Origin: Nitrosomonas sp.
GTDB taxonomy: Bacteria; Pseudomonadota; Gammaproteobacteria; Burkholderiales; Nitrosomonadaceae
Direction: 5' to 3'
Length of the DNA stretch: 33,281 nucleotides
Assembly: GCA_021774075.1 (NCBI GenBank)
Contig: JAJFJK010000164.1
Location: 1-33,281, forward strand
This document shows positions 7,823 through 17,236 of this stretch, piece by piece (the stretch's first letter is position 1; each line of letters opens with the position of its first letter). The translations under genes were made by a program, and so were the position numbers. The notes below the pieces were generated by a model. That model did not search any database, was not told where the DNA came from, and saw nothing but the letters and a program-made list of their open reading frames with translations.

Positions 7823-9931
7823 TTATATTTTCTTGGGCTCAATTGCCTGGATAGACCACTGCTTCTCAGAAAGAAAAAGAATTTCGTTTCCATTTATGGG
7901 TTTACTAAAGTAATACCCTTGTAAGGTCTCACAACCTAAAAATTTTAGAGCTTGTGCCTGATCCAGTGTTTCGATACCCTCAGCAGTTAAGGTAAAACCA
8001 AGATTTTTGGATAAAGAAATAATTGCCCGAACGATAGCCAGACTATCCATCTCTTCAAGCATGTTTCTGACAAAGACTTGATCCACTTTAATTGTATTAA
8101 TGGGAAGTTGCTTTAAATAATTCATGGAAGAGTAACCCGTGCCAAAATCATCTAGCGCGATTTGGATGTTATGGTCACGTAAAGTTTTGAGTGTATCTAG
8201 GGTATTGTGACTGTATTCCATCAAAGCGCCTTCTGTGATTTCCAGAATAAGTTGGTTTGGTGGAAAACCTGTGTTAGCCAAAATTTTTAGTACATTTTTA
8301 ACTAAATCAGGATTTTTAAACTGTATAGGAGAAAGGTTCACAGCTACTCGCAAACATTGCCCATTCTTCCGCCATTGAACTGCTTCAGTACAGGCTGTTC
8401 GCAATACCCATTCTCCTATGGGAATGATTAAACCGTTTTCTTCTGCTAATGGAATAAAATCGAGAGGGGAGATTAGTCCCTGTTTAGGGTGCTGCCAACG
8501 AAGAAGAGCCTCTACTGACTGAAAACTATTACTTGTAACATCAAACTGTGGTTGGTATACAAGGTAGAATTCATTTTGTAGCAATGCATTACGTAAATCA
8601 TTCTCCAGAGTCAATCTTTTTTCAGCCTGTTGTGTTAAAGCACTGCTGTAGAATTGGCAATTATCCCGACCTTCATTTTTTGCGTGATACATTGCTGTAT
8701 CCGCATGCTTTAACAAAGTTTCAACATCTTCACCATCATCTGGATAGAGGGCAATACCAATACTTGCTGTAAGTACAACATCACGGCTTTCAAGATGAAA
8801 AGGGCGTCGCATAGTTTCGCGAATTCGATGTGCCATAATTAAGGCATCTTCCACACAAGGAAGGTTAGTAATGACTACTGTAAATTCATCACCTCCGAGG
8901 CGAGCGAGTTCAACGCCTGATTGGCTAACGTCGTGACTACGTGATACAAAATCAGAAGAGCGAATGCTGTTTTGTATACGGTCAGCGGCCCATTGCAGTA
9001 TTACATCACCTGTATTGTGACCTATTGTGTCATTAATACTCTTGAATCCATCCAGATCCAGAAAAAGCATTGCCAATTTGTCACCTGTATGTTTAGCACG
9101 CTTAATTTCCCGTTCTAAACGATCCATAAAGGATTGACGATTAGGCAATCCAGTTAGGCTGTCGAAATATGCGAGTCGGAATATTTTACTCTCCGAGTTT
9201 TTACGTTCAGTTATGTCACGAACAAGGCATAGCGTTTCCTGTGGATCAATAACTACAATCCGACTTTCATAGTGCCTACTTTCTTGTTCACTCAATTTGA
9301 GTTGATATTCAAAATGCTCGGTCGTATTATTTGTGCGAGCTCTATTTATAGCATTTAGATATATTTTGACAGTATCTCCAGGAAGGGATTGGTTTAATGC
9401 CTCTCCCTGTTTGGATATAAACCAGGAGGTATTGTCAGAATGATTGCATGTGTTGATGACTATGCCATCATTATCCAAAATGAACATTGTGTCAGGAATC
9501 GCGCTAAAAATTGCTTTGCTGCGTGCATTAGCAACTTTGAGATCGAGTAAGTTCAGATAAGCGCGTCTTAAGTACAATATTCGATAATGAATTAAACCCC
9601 AGTTTATTGGCTTGGCGATAAAATCTGTCGCGCCTGCTTCAAAAGCACGATTGATTGATTGCGCGTCATCCATTCCTGTCACCATGATAATGGGCAATTC
9701 ATTGCCTATTTTTTTGCGTAGGTGAGAACACGCCTCATAGCCATCCATAAGAGGCATATCTACATCAAGCATAACCATGTCAATTGGGTTCTTTTCAAAT
9801 AGGCGAATAGCTTCTTCTCCATCGCAAGCAAGCATTACACTAAAGCCGACTTTTTCTAACGCAGCTTGCATGAGAAATCTGGCTGTCACATCATCATCAG
9901 CCAGTAGAACTTTAAAAGATTCTGTTGTCAT
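7823..9931 (-). CDS. REC-PAS-GGDEF-EAL response regulator (c-di-GMP turnover)
   Basis: This 702-residue protein starts with a receiver domain (acidic cluster ADDD at 11-14, phosphoacceptor Asp56, Lys107). A PAS-like domain follows at about 138-245 ([16 protein letters not shown] ... DITERK), then GGDEF at about 250-425 with the exact GGDEF motif at 346-350, and EAL at about 440-695. The EAL part keeps EALLRW, the Asn of NLSPIQF, Glu of [13 protein letters not shown], the Lys in TIKVD and AEGIET, so it is likely an active phosphodiesterase. Both activities look intact. The usual inhibitory-site RxxD (324-327) is separated from GGDEF by 18 residues instead of five. The ATG overlaps the kinase stop (ATGA, 9928-9931), so it is translationally coupled to the kinase that probably phosphorylates it. 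Confidence 0.92.
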   Translation of the reverse strand: MTTESFKVLLADDDVTARFLMQAALEKVGFSVMLACDGEEAIRLFEKNPIDMVMLDVDMPLMDGYEACSHLRKKIGNELPIIMVTGMDDAQSINRAFEAGATDFIAKPINWGLIHYRILYLRRAYLNLLDLKVANARSKAIFSAIPDTMFILDNDGIVINTCNHSDNTSWFISKQGEALNQSLPGDTVKIYLNAINRARTNNTTEHFEYQLKLSEQESRHYESRIVVIDPQETLCLVRDITERKNSESKIFRLAYFDSLTGLPNRQSFMDRLEREIKRAKHTGDKLAMLFLDLDGFKSINDTIGHNTGDVILQWAADRIQNSIRSSDFVSRSHDVSQSGVELARLGGDEFTVVITNLPCVEDALIMAHRIRETMRRPFHLESRDVVLTASIGIALYPDDGEDVETLLKHADTAMYHAKNEGRDNCQFYSSALTQQAEKRLTLENDLRNALLQNEFYLVYQPQFDVTSNSFQSVEALLRWQHPKQGLISPLDFIPLAEENGLIIPIGEWVLRTACTEAVQWRKNGQCLRVAVNLSPIQFKNPDLVKNVLKILANTGFPPNQLILEITEGALMEYSHNTLDTLKTLRDHNIQIALDDFGTGYSSMNYLKQLPINTIKVDQVFVRNMLEEMDSLAIVRAIISLSKNLGFTLTAEGIETLDQAQALKFLGCETLQGYYFSKPINGNEILFLSEKQWSIQAIEPKKI

Positions 9932-12696
9932 GATTGATTGAGTGTTTTTTTGATTTCGACCAGGACTTGTTGATAATGTTGAAGCAAGTTTTCTTGCAGT
10001 GCTTTTGCTTGAGTTAGTTCTCCGGCTCGCCCATGCGCTTCTAGTTGCTTGAACATTTCTGACAAACTTTCAGCTCCGATATTGGCTGAACTGGATTTTA
10101 ATGTATGCGCTAATCGACACAAGCTATCAGTATCCTCATTCATAATGGCGTCTTTAAGCTTGTGCATATAGTCATCCGCAGGCTCAAGAAAAGCATGAAG
10201 AATCTTGTTGACCAGTTCATGCCCACCTGATGCATCAAGGCTGCGAATCTGATCAAGTAGAACCGGATTGAGTACAGGTGCATCGTTTGCTTTAGTTGTT
10301 ATTTCAACCATTTCTGATTTTTCTGTATTTTTCAGGTTAATTCTGTCTTTTTGTAGCCAACGAAGGATTATTTGTTGCAGTTGATCAAATGAGTAAGGTT
10401 TAGAAAGAAAATCATCCATTCCAGCATTTAGACAATCAGTCCGATCATTTTCTGAGACATTAGCTGTCATTGCAATGATTGGTAGCTGATTGTTATTGTC
10501 GAGTTGTTTCCGAATGAACGAGGTTGCTTCAAAACCATCCATCACGGGCATTTGGCAATCCATTAGAATAATGTCGTAACTATTTTTACAAACAAGATCT
10601 GCAGCTTCCTTACCATTATTAGCGATGTCTGTTTTCAGGCCGAGCTTTGTCAACATGGCTAGAGCTACTTCCTGATTAACGAGGTTGTCCTCAGCTAATA
10701 ATATTTTGCCATTTAAGTCTTGTACTTGTAAAAAGGTTAAATCTCTCTTTAAGATTTTATTGATGGTGGTGTCAAGACTACACCTCATTAAATCATTAAT
10801 AATTTCAAATAATTCTTGTTGACGAATAGGTTTGTTTACACAGCGCATAATGCCAACATCCTGCCGCTCAAGTTGGCTGGTGTTACTATAAGTTGAAGTT
10901 AGCATTATCAAACGAATCTTGGTTAAATGGGGATCTGTGTGAACCTTTTTTGCTAGTTGTAACCCATTCATTTCTGGCATATTCATATCTAGAATTGCTA
11001 AGTGAAATGGTTTTTTATCTTCTTGGGCCTGAGTCATATACTTTAATGCCTGTTTTGCGCTATCAGCACAAACAACAACCATATGCCTGCTTTGCAACTG
11101 CAGCATAAGAATTTCTCGGTTAGTTTGGTTGTCATCTACAACGAGGACCTTGACGTCTTGCAGATCATTAGAATTAGATAAGGCTATATGTTCTACTTTA
11201 GATTTTTTCATCAGTAGATTAATGATGAATTTGGATCCATGGCCTGGTGAGCTTTCAACATAAATGCTCCCTCCCATTAATTCAACTAAACTTTTACAGA
11301 TAGTAAGGCCAAGCCCAGTCCCTCCATCTTGACGTGTTGTGGTGCCATCTGCTTGTGAAAAATGCTTAAAAATCTTTTCTTGATGTTCTAACGGAATACC
11401 AATACCGGTATCTTCTATACATATGTGGATGTTAGATTGGGTTTCAGTTTTATTAAACATCTTTGTGCGAATAATGACTTCCCCCTGAGCAGTGAATTTA
11501 ATGGCATTATTCAGTAAATTTGCGATCACTTGGCGTAACCGAAAAGAGTCTCCTCTTACAAAGAATGGCATGCTAGGCGGTACAAACTGTGCAGCCAGCT
11601 CTAACTTTTTTTCATCAGCAGATTGGGCAAACATACCAAGTGTGTCTTCAATTAATTTAACTAAATCAAAGTCAATAGTTTCTAACTCTATATGACCAGA
11701 CTCAATTTTAGAAAAATCAAGAATGTCATTGATAATATTTAAAAGATGCTGGCCAGAGTGCTGTACTGTTTTCGCAAAACGATGCTGGTCCGAATTTAAT
11801 TGACTACTAAGCAGTAATTCGGTCATGCCAAGGATTCCGTTCATTGGTGTACGGATTTCGTGACTCATTGTAGCCATAAATTCACTTTTGGCTTTACTGG
11901 AAGATTCTGCGGCCTCTTTAGCAAATACCAGCTCTTCGGTTCGGTATGCGACTTCATCCTCAAGATGATCAAGATGATTGGCAAGCTTTGTATCGCGTTC
12001 TTCAATCATTTCCAGCATACTATTGAACCCTTTAGCCAGGGTATTCAATTCGGCAATATCGCTTGGCGCAGTACGTATTTTGTAATCAGCTTGGTTTGAA
12101 ACATGCTCCATTACGCCGGATAGATGATTAAGAGGATCGAGTACAGATTTATTAAGTCGTTGAAGCAAAAGATACGCAATCATTAAGGCAAAAACAGCAG
12201 CGGCAATTGTGATGGCAATGTGCCAAAGTATCTGCCAATAAAGAGGAAACAAGCTTATTTCTAGATAGAGACCACCTAGAAGCAGATCATTGAAGTAAAT
12301 AGGCTGAGTAATCGTAATAAAATCAATGTTCGTATAATAATTTTCAGTTAAGGAAATTATAGTTTCGGGGAGTGGATGATTGTCTACAGAATATTTTGCA
12401 AATTGTATTTTTTCGTCGCTATAAATGACAGCAGCTTGAATTTCCCGCGTATTACTGAGCGATTGTAATAATGTCTGGGCTGTACTTGAGTCTTTAAACA
12501 TCAGTGCTGCGACCGCATTTTCAGCTAACAATTTTGCTGTTGACTGGCTTGATTCTAACAACGAAAAGAAACTTGTAAAGAAACTGCTAATGATAACGAG
12601 TAATGCAACCAATAGCATTGCAGTGCCTTGTGTAATTAAGCTGATTTGTTGCAGTTTTTCGCGTAATGTCTTTATAGTAGCTAATGGATTATTCAT
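9928..12696 (-). CDS. Hybrid sensor histidine kinase with CHASE8-like sensor, two receivers and HPt
   Basis: This 922-residue membrane kinase has BarA-like architecture. A transmembrane helix lies at about 24-46. The periplasmic region at about 50-150 ([36 protein letters not shown]) has the look of a CHASE8 domain as in YfiN. A second helix lies at about 155-178 and HAMP at about 178-232. The dimerisation domain has the phospho-His at 279 ([10 protein letters not shown]), the ATPase has N-box [15 protein letters not shown] and [11 protein letters not shown]1 has Asp570, REC2 has Asp713, and HPt has His864 ([12 protein letters not shown]). All phosphorelay residues are present. With no DNA-binding regulator nearby, the likely targets are the two receiver-bearing c-di-GMP enzymes directly downstream. 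A sensor domain of the type controlled by YfiR, with two YfiR genes on the same strand, suggests periplasmic gating of the kinase. That link is inferred, not shown. Confidence 0.92.
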   Translation of the reverse strand: MNNPLATIKTLREKLQQISLITQGTAMLLVALLVIISSFFTSFFSLLESSQSTAKLLAENAVAALMFKDSSTAQTLLQSLSNTREIQAAVIYSDEKIQFAKYSVDNHPLPETIISLTENYYTNIDFITITQPIYFNDLLLGGLYLEISLFPLYWQILWHIAITIAAAVFALMIAYLLLQRLNKSVLDPLNHLSGVMEHVSNQADYKIRTAPSDIAELNTLAKGFNSMLEMIEERDTKLANHLDHLEDEVAYRTEELVFAKEAAESSSKAKSEFMATMSHEIRTPMNGILGMTELLLSSQLNSDQHRFAKTVQHSGQHLLNIINDILDFSKIESGHIELETIDFDLVKLIEDTLGMFAQSADEKKLELAAQFVPPSMPFFVRGDSFRLRQVIANLLNNAIKFTAQGEVIIRTKMFNKTETQSNIHICIEDTGIGIPLEHQEKIFKHFSQADGTTTRQDGGTGLGLTICKSLVELMGGSIYVESSPGHGSKFIINLLMKKSKVEHIALSNSNDLQDVKVLVVDDNQTNREILMLQLQSRHMVVVCADSAKQALKYMTQAQEDKKPFHLAILDMNMPEMNGLQLAKKVHTDPHLTKIRLIMLTSTYSNTSQLERQDVGIMRCVNKPIRQQELFEIINDLMRCSLDTTINKILKRDLTFLQVQDLNGKILLAEDNLVNQEVALAMLTKLGLKTDIANNGKEAADLVCKNSYDIILMDCQMPVMDGFEATSFIRKQLDNNNQLPIIAMTANVSENDRTDCLNAGMDDFLSKPYSFDQLQQIILRWLQKDRINLKNTEKSEMVEITTKANDAPVLNPVLLDQIRSLDASGGHELVNKILHAFLEPADDYMHKLKDAIMNEDTDSLCRLAHTLKSSSANIGAESLSEMFKQLEAHGRAGELTQAKALQENLLQHYQQVLVEIKKTLNQS

Positions 12697-12777
12697 TATA
12701 GAGATGTTTCTATGCTCAACTGTTATCTTCCATGTTTGGGATTTTCTAACATTATTTAATTCAGATAAATAAATTGT

Positions 12778-12824
12778 TTGGAAAATACAAATTTTTCCAA
12801 CTTGCTATAACAGAATACTATTCT
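12778..12824. promoter_or_regulatory. Two inverted repeats upstream of the kinase gene
   Basis: TTGGAAAA (12778-12785) and TTTTCCAA (12793-12800) form a perfect 8-bp inverted repeat around a 7-base AT-rich centre. Next to it, AGAATACTATTCT (12812-12824) is a perfect palindrome around one base. Both sit 80-130 bases upstream of the kinase ATG and downstream of the secreted-protein gene. They resemble dimeric repressor or activator operators more than terminators because the stems are AT-rich and no T-run follows. No regulator can be named. Confidence 0.35.
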
Positions 12825-12887
12825 CGCAACGGCCACTAAAGTCCGGCATGGCTGCTAGGTATCTCTAGTAGAAATCAAGGATGAACG

Positions 12888-13766
12888 CTAGTTGTCAATC
12901 TTTACAAAACTGCCATTTTGATTTGTCCATATTTCTCCAGTAAAGGCATCACTAATAGTCGTAGCATCAGTGGCAAAGCAATCAGCTACAGCCTGGCTCG
13001 CATATGTCCCTGTAAAGAAATAATTCACCGGTGGTGTTACTACGATTCCTTCTAAAGTGAAATCTGCTAGCAGTGCGGAAAGGGGTGAAGTAATGTCGAA
13101 GCAAAGATCGGAGTTCACAACCAAGCTGACCGCTTCGGTCGGTGCATTAATTGTACAGTGCTTAACATTAGCTGTAGCGTCTACAATAGCTTGAAATGGG
13201 TTGGGTAGCCCTGGAACGCTGGTTGTCAAACCCTCCATTCTCGATGAAGTAACAGTATTACTACTGAGCAAGGAAATACCGCTCGCGGTCGTTTGTTGTG
13301 GTACTTGGCAAATATTAGTGTTAGTAAGGTCAGGTAGGAGAACGCATTGACCATTTGAGGTGGCTGATATGACATTGCCGCTCTGGCTATAAGTAATTCC
13401 AGCAGGAACATTAGTGGTATCACAGGCGGCGATGTTTCCGTTACCGCCCGAATTTGCAATTTGGCCAATCAAGTTAGGAAGATTATCAATGAGCGTCGGA
13501 TTATTTCCCCAAATACCCCCAAGTACATAAACACCACTATCATTTTGGTTTACACCTGCGTAAAAATCAGATTCTGGGTAATGCCGGAATAACCAGGGCT
13601 CGATGTTTTGCGTTGCCTGATGACTCGGGAAAAGCTCAGGGTAAGTTTTCTCAGCCCAGTTTAGCAAAGTTTCGGTATCATTAGCAATATCACTAAAAGC
13701 TAAATGAGCATTGATGAGTAAAGCTAATGTGCAAGTAGATAAAATTAGTTGCTTTATTTGTTTCAT
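12888..13766 (-). CDS. Secreted protein of unknown function with NWAE/VYVLGG motif
   Basis: This 292-residue protein has a signal peptide (MKQIKQLILSTCTLALLI..., cleavage near AFS). Residues about 28-105 carry a pattern (LLNWAEKTYPELFPSH, PWLFRHYPESDFYAGV, GVYVLGGIWG, LIGQI) that I recognise only as a recurring N-terminal module of exported betaproteobacterial proteins, without a known function. A Gly/Asn-rich hinge (NSGGNGN) leads to a C-terminal region with six cysteines, a number suited to three disulphides, and several hydroxyl-rich stretches. A GGAG box sits nine bases before the ATG. The gene is on the same strand as the kinase operon, 191 bases upstream of it, but the inverted repeats between them make co-transcription uncertain. 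Surface or periplasmic location is inferred; no enzymatic motif is visible. Confidence 0.75.
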   Translation of the reverse strand: MKQIKQLILSTCTLALLINAHLAFSDIANDTETLLNWAEKTYPELFPSHQATQNIEPWLFRHYPESDFYAGVNQNDSGVYVLGGIWGNNPTLIDNLPNLIGQIANSGGNGNIAACDTTNVPAGITYSQSGNVISATSNGQCVLLPDLTNTNICQVPQQTTASGISLLSSNTVTSSRMEGLTTSVPGLPNPFQAIVDATANVKHCTINAPTEAVSLVVNSDLCFDITSPLSALLADFTLEGIVVTPPVNYFFTGTYASQAVADCFATDATTISDAFTGEIWTNQNGSFVKIDN

Positions 13767-13946
13767 GTTAATAATCTCCGACTGATATTAATAGAGTCTA
13801 TATTTGCTTTGGTTGATGGAGTATCCAGTATTAATTCGCATAAATTGAAGCTATATATTTGCATTTTTTGTATTGGGTCTAATACTAGAATAGGCTTATT
13901 ACAAGCTTGTATTTCATGCTATTGAAGGTGCTGCCAAGGGTATGTC

Positions 13947-14729
13947 GGTACTGCCAAGTTAACTGTATCTGAGTGATAAAAGCAGAATGAACAATCCAGC
14001 GACACTATACAAACGCTATCAATTTCCATCTGAAATCATTTAGTACAAGGTGTGGCTTTATTATCGGTTTAATTTAAGTCACCGTGATATCGAAGACTCG
14101 TTAGCTTAAAAGGGAATCGTAGTGACTCACGAATCGATTCGTCTATGGAGCAACAAGTTTGGTTCGGTATATGCCAGGAAGCTGAAGAACCAACATCAAG
14201 GATACGGCGACACTTTCTTCCTTGATGAGGTATTCGTAAAGATTCAAGGCAAGCAACTGTATTTGTGGCGAGCGATAGACTAAGATGGTGAAGTGGTCGA
14301 TATTTTGCTGCAGGCACGCAGGGATGGCAAAGCTGCTAGGTGTTTCTTCAAACAATTTCTCAAGAAATGTCGAAATAAACTGAGGAGAATCGTTACTGAT
14401 AAGTTGAAAAGTTACGGAGTTGCTCACCGAGAGCTTGTCCCTGACGCAATTCACGATACTTCTCAATATGCGAATAATCGTGCTGAGCTTTCACATCAGC
14501 CAACCCGAGTAAGAGAACGAGGTATGCGTCGTTTCAAATCGATAGATCAGGCTCAACGATTCTTGGATGTGCATGCTATCTATTTAATCTTGGCCGTCAT
14601 CTAGTGTCTGCCAGTCATTATCGGAATTTGAGACAAGGGACTTTGCGTCTTGGGAAAAGGTTACGTTAGCATAGAGGCGATAATTCCCGGGTTTGGTGCC
14701 CTACAAAAAAGTTAACTTGGCAATATACC
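13947..14729. mobile_element. Degenerate IS6-family insertion sequence
   Basis: The element is bounded by inverted ends: GGTACTGCCAAGTTAACT at 13947-13964 and, read on the other strand, GGTATATTGCCAAGTTAACT at 14710-14729. They differ by a two-base indel and two substitutions near the tip. The length of about 783 bases is typical of IS6 elements, and the single transposase reading frame inside belongs to that family. No 8-base target duplication is seen at the flanks. A partial extra copy of the left end (GGTGCTGCCAAG) lies at 13927-13938. The element ends 78 bases upstream of ccmA. It cannot move by itself because its transposase is broken. Confidence 0.75.
13987..14604 (+). pseudogene. IS6-family transposase, inactivated by three in-frame stops
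   Basis: Read from ATG 13987 in one frame to TAG 14602-14604, the sequence gives an IS6-type transposase of about 205 codons. It starts MNNPATLYKRYQFPSEII, continues with RFNLSHRDIED, ESIRLWCNKF-like ESIRLWSNKF, then the catalytic region DTFFLDEVFVKIQGKQLYLW, RRIVTDKLKSYG and NNRAELSHQPTRVRERGMRR. The DDE acidic residues are all still recognisable. Stops interrupt it at 14041-14043 (TAG), 14107-14109 (TAA) and 14281-14283 (TAA), with no frameshift, so decay was by point mutation. The normal Asn of the family's RAENSH motif reads Leu here. Confidence 0.85.
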
Positions 14730-14774
14730 ATTCGATTTGTACATCAAGACGTGCCACAGATATTTCTAATGCGT

Positions 14775-14780
14775 TATAAT
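14775..14780 (+). promoter_or_regulatory. Candidate -10 box (TATAAT) for the ccm operon
   Basis: A perfect TATAAT lies 27 bases before the ccmA ATG, in the 78 bases between the IS6 remnant and ccmA. No convincing -35 hexamer is at the expected distance (TGCCAC occupies the place), so this is a weak call. There is no clear ribosome-binding site before ccmA, which may therefore be translated from a short or leaderless transcript. Confidence 0.35.
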
Positions 14781-14807
14781 CCTCCGTTTTACTTCGCTTA
14801 ATAACTA

Positions 14808-15422
14808 ATGTTGCAAGGAAGCAATTTGGCATGCGTGCGTGGTGACCGCAGGCTCTTTAAGGATATTAATTTTTCACTTGAGCCCGGCGGATTGATGCAG
14901 GTTCGTGGCCCAAATGGTAGTGGTAAAACCAGTATGTTGCGTATGTTGTGTGGATTGTCAGATCCTGCGCTTGGAGAAATTACCTGGTGTGGCGCAGCGA
15001 TTCGGTCACTAAGTGGCGATTATTATGCCGCGATGACTTATATGGGACATTTGAGTGGCACTAAGGATGATCTAACGGTGGTTGAAAATCTGTGTATTTC
15101 CAGTGCATTGGCGGGTCTTGAAATAAATGAAACGCAAGCTTGTAAAGCGCTTGAGCACATGGGTTTGGGCGGGAGAGAAACGTTGCCAGTAAAGGTGCTT
15201 TCTCAGGGGCAGCGCAGACGCGTGGCGCTGGCGCGCTTGCTGGTTTGTCAAACAAAATTATGGATTTTGGATGAACCTTTGGCTGCTTTAGATGTGTCAG
15301 CTGTTAAGTTAATGCAGTCTATACTGGAGCAACATTTGGAGCAGGGTGGTATGGTGGTTATGACAACACACCAGGAAATAGATATTACCGCGGCATCAAT
15401 AACACAATTGCAATTGGCTTGA
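14808..15422 (+). CDS. ccmA: Cytochrome c maturation ABC transporter ATPase CcmA
   Basis: This 204-residue ATPase has Walker A GPNGSGKT at 34-41, signature LSQGQRRR at 131-138 and Walker B LWILDEPLAALD at 151-162. The short length and the LFKDINFSLEPGGLMQVRGPNG start are typical of CcmA. With CcmB and CcmC it forms the complex whose ATP hydrolysis releases holo-CcmE, so haem can be passed to apocytochromes c in the periplasm. It is the first gene of a ccmABCDEFGHI cluster; its stop is one base from the ccmB start. Confidence 0.95.
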   Translation: MLQGSNLACVRGDRRLFKDINFSLEPGGLMQVRGPNGSGKTSMLRMLCGLSDPALGEITWCGAAIRSLSGDYYAAMTYMGHLSGTKDDLTVVENLCISSALAGLEINETQACKALEHMGLGGRETLPVKVLSQGQRRRVALARLLVCQTKLWILDEPLAALDVSAVKLMQSILEQHLEQGGMVVMTTHQEIDITAASITQLQLA

Positions 15423-15423
15423 T

Positions 15424-16083
15424 ATGTTTTTGTGGATAATCAAGCGTGATCTGTTGTTGGCTATGCGTCGACGCTCAGACGTATTTACCACGTTGTTTTT
15501 TTTCGTTATCGTGGTCAGCCTGTTTCCATTGAGTGTAGGGCCGGAAATGAATATGCTGCGGACGATGGCGCCTGGCGTTGTATGGGTCGCTGCGTTACTA
15601 GCTTCGATGTTGTCTTTGGGGCGTATGTTCTCTAATGATTATCTGGATGGTACATTAGAGCAGATGTTGCTTTCACCGCAATCATTATCATTGCTTGTTT
15701 TAGGGAAAGCATTGGCGCATTGGTTGGTGACTGGGGTTCCGCTGGTGTTAATGGCGCCTATATTGGGTATTCAGTATGATTTGCCCGTAGATGCACTTTT
15801 TGTATTAACAATTTCGTTATTGTTAGGAACGCCTGTTTTAAGTTTGATCGGTGCAATTGGCGCAGCGTTAACTTTGGGCCTGCGCGGTGGCGGTGTGCTG
15901 GTTTCGCTTTTGGTGCTGCCATTATATATTCCGGTGCTTATTTTTGGGTCGGGTGCAGTTGAAGCAAATATGGCAGGCCTTGGTTATGATGCGCATATGT
16001 CACTATTAGGGGCATTTTTACTTGTTTCGCTCGTGTTTGCGCCCTGGGCAGCTGCAGCATCATTACGCGTCTCTATGGAGTAG
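15424..16083 (+). CDS. ccmB: Cytochrome c maturation membrane protein CcmB
   Basis: This 219-residue integral membrane protein has about six hydrophobic segments. It opens with the CcmB-type N-terminus (WIIKRDLLLAMRRRSDVFTTLFFF) and contains LEQMLLSPQSLSLLVLGKALAHW, a signature region of the family. It is the membrane partner of CcmA in the CcmABCD complex of the inner membrane. It follows ccmA after one base, so the two are translated together. A 212-base gap then separates it from ccmC, unusual within an otherwise packed operon. Confidence 0.95.
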   Translation: MFLWIIKRDLLLAMRRRSDVFTTLFFFVIVVSLFPLSVGPEMNMLRTMAPGVVWVAALLASMLSLGRMFSNDYLDGTLEQMLLSPQSLSLLVLGKALAHWLVTGVPLVLMAPILGIQYDLPVDALFVLTISLLLGTPVLSLIGAIGAALTLGLRGGGVLVSLLVLPLYIPVLIFGSGAVEANMAGLGYDAHMSLLGAFLLVSLVFAPWAAAASLRVSME

Positions 16084-16295
16084 GTGGACTGTTAAGTAAA
16101 GAATCATTGATCAATACATCGTTGTTTGTTTCTGCTTGCGGTTTTTTATCTTCTGAAACTTTTAATTTCCTGAATCTTCTCAAAGAAAGCAATTCCTGAT
16201 TTTTATTTTTAGTATAGAATTGCGGCTACAAAATTTAGGGCAAATGAAAGAATTGAAAGAATTCAAATTTAATATTAAGAATTATAAAATTTAAT
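16084..16295 (+). promoter_or_regulatory. 212-base gap inside the ccm operon, possible internal promoter
   Basis: The gap between ccmB and ccmC is AT-rich and has no ORF of note. It contains TATAGAAT-like sequence around 16213-16220 that could be a -10 box, and a direct repeat GAAAGAATT x2 at 16246-16263 followed by an AT-only stretch to the ccmC start. No clear terminator hairpin or strong ribosome-binding site is seen. An internal promoter for ccmC onward is plausible but unsupported by a good -35. Confidence 0.25.
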
Positions 16296-17042
16296 ATGGC
16301 AATTAACTGGTTTAAATATTCTTCACCTGCAAGCTTTTATTCGCTTTCAGGTAAAATGATACCGATATTTGTATTTTTAGCAGTAGTTACGCTGATTGCG
16401 GGACTATATATCGGTTTCTTTGTGGCACCTACTGATTTCCAGCAGGGCGAGGCTTATCGAATAATTTTTATTCATGTGCCGGCAGCATGGATGTCAATGT
16501 TTTTGTACGTGGTAATGGCTTTTTGGGCTGGGATCGGTCTTGCATTTAATACACGGCTATCCTCTATGTTGGCGACTGCAATTGCACCAACTGGCGCTAT
16601 GTTCACTTTTTTGGCGTTATGGACAGGTGCGCTTTGGGGTAAACCGATGTGGGGAACGTGGTGGGTATGGGATGCGCGATTAACATCTGAACTGATTTTG
16701 TTGTTTCTGTATATTGGTTTTATGTCTTTGCAGGCTGCGATTGATGATCCGCGTCGGGCAGATAAAGCAGGTGCTATTATTGCTTTAGTCGGTGTAGTAA
16801 ATATTCCGATTATTTATTTCTCAGTGCAATGGTGGAATACACTGCATCAGGGCGCATCAGTGAGTCTTAATCAGGCACCAGCAATGGCAACAACAATGCT
16901 GACGGGAATGCTCATTATGGTAATTGCTAGCTGGATGTACTCTATCGCAGTAATATTAAAACGTGTGCGCGTTATTATTCTGGAACGGGAAAGTCACACG
17001 GCATGGGTCGCTGAGTTAAGAAAGAAGGAGGCAGCGCGATGA
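16296..17042 (+). CDS. ccmC: Haem handling membrane protein CcmC
   Basis: This 248-residue protein has about six transmembrane helices and the tryptophan-rich periplasmic motif WGTWWVWDARLTSEL that binds haem. It has flanking histidines in FIHVPAAW and TLHQGASVSL, which fit the two axial ligands of the family. CcmC loads haem onto CcmE. The stop overlaps the ccmD start (ATGA), so the two are coupled. The N-terminal region before the first helix (MAINWFKYSSPASFYSLSGK) is typical for the family. Confidence 0.96.
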   Translation: MAINWFKYSSPASFYSLSGKMIPIFVFLAVVTLIAGLYIGFFVAPTDFQQGEAYRIIFIHVPAAWMSMFLYVVMAFWAGIGLAFNTRLSSMLATAIAPTGAMFTFLALWTGALWGKPMWGTWWVWDARLTSELILLFLYIGFMSLQAAIDDPRRADKAGAIIALVGVVNIPIIYFSVQWWNTLHQGASVSLNQAPAMATTMLTGMLIMVIASWMYSIAVILKRVRVIILERESHTAWVAELRKKEAAR

Positions 17043-17236
17043 ATTGGGAAAGTTGGTCGGAATTTTTTGCTATGGGTGGCGATGGTGTTTATGTCTGGGG
17101 ATCATATTTTGTGACCTTTGCTTGCGTTATCGGTGAGGTGCTATTAATTTCAAATCGCCGAAGAACTTTGGACAAACAATATGGTCTGATTCACGACTCA
17201 AATAAAAAAGAGATAAATAATGAAACCTCGTCATAA
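17039..17236 (+). CDS. ccmD: Small haem exporter subunit CcmD
   Basis: This 65-residue protein has one transmembrane helix ([22 protein letters not shown]) after [16 protein letters not shown], the standard CcmD pattern, and a charged cytoplasmic tail. It stabilises the CcmABC complex and helps release holo-CcmE. The start overlaps ccmC by 4 bases and the end overlaps ccmE by 17 bases, so three genes are translationally linked. Confidence 0.93.
   Translation: MNWESWSEFFAMGGDGVYVWGSYFVTFACVIGEVLLISNRRRTLDKQYGLIHDSNKKEINNETSS

Noticed and set aside
7822..7893. Extending the HDOD-REC-GGDEF protein to the ATG at 7893
   Set aside because: The extra 24 residues are an out-of-frame reading of the EAL gene end; the ATG at 7821, just after that gene's stop, starts a normal HDOD domain.
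14069..14466. Minus-strand frames inside the IS6 remnant
   Set aside because: They are antisense to the clearly recognisable transposase and have no family resemblance.
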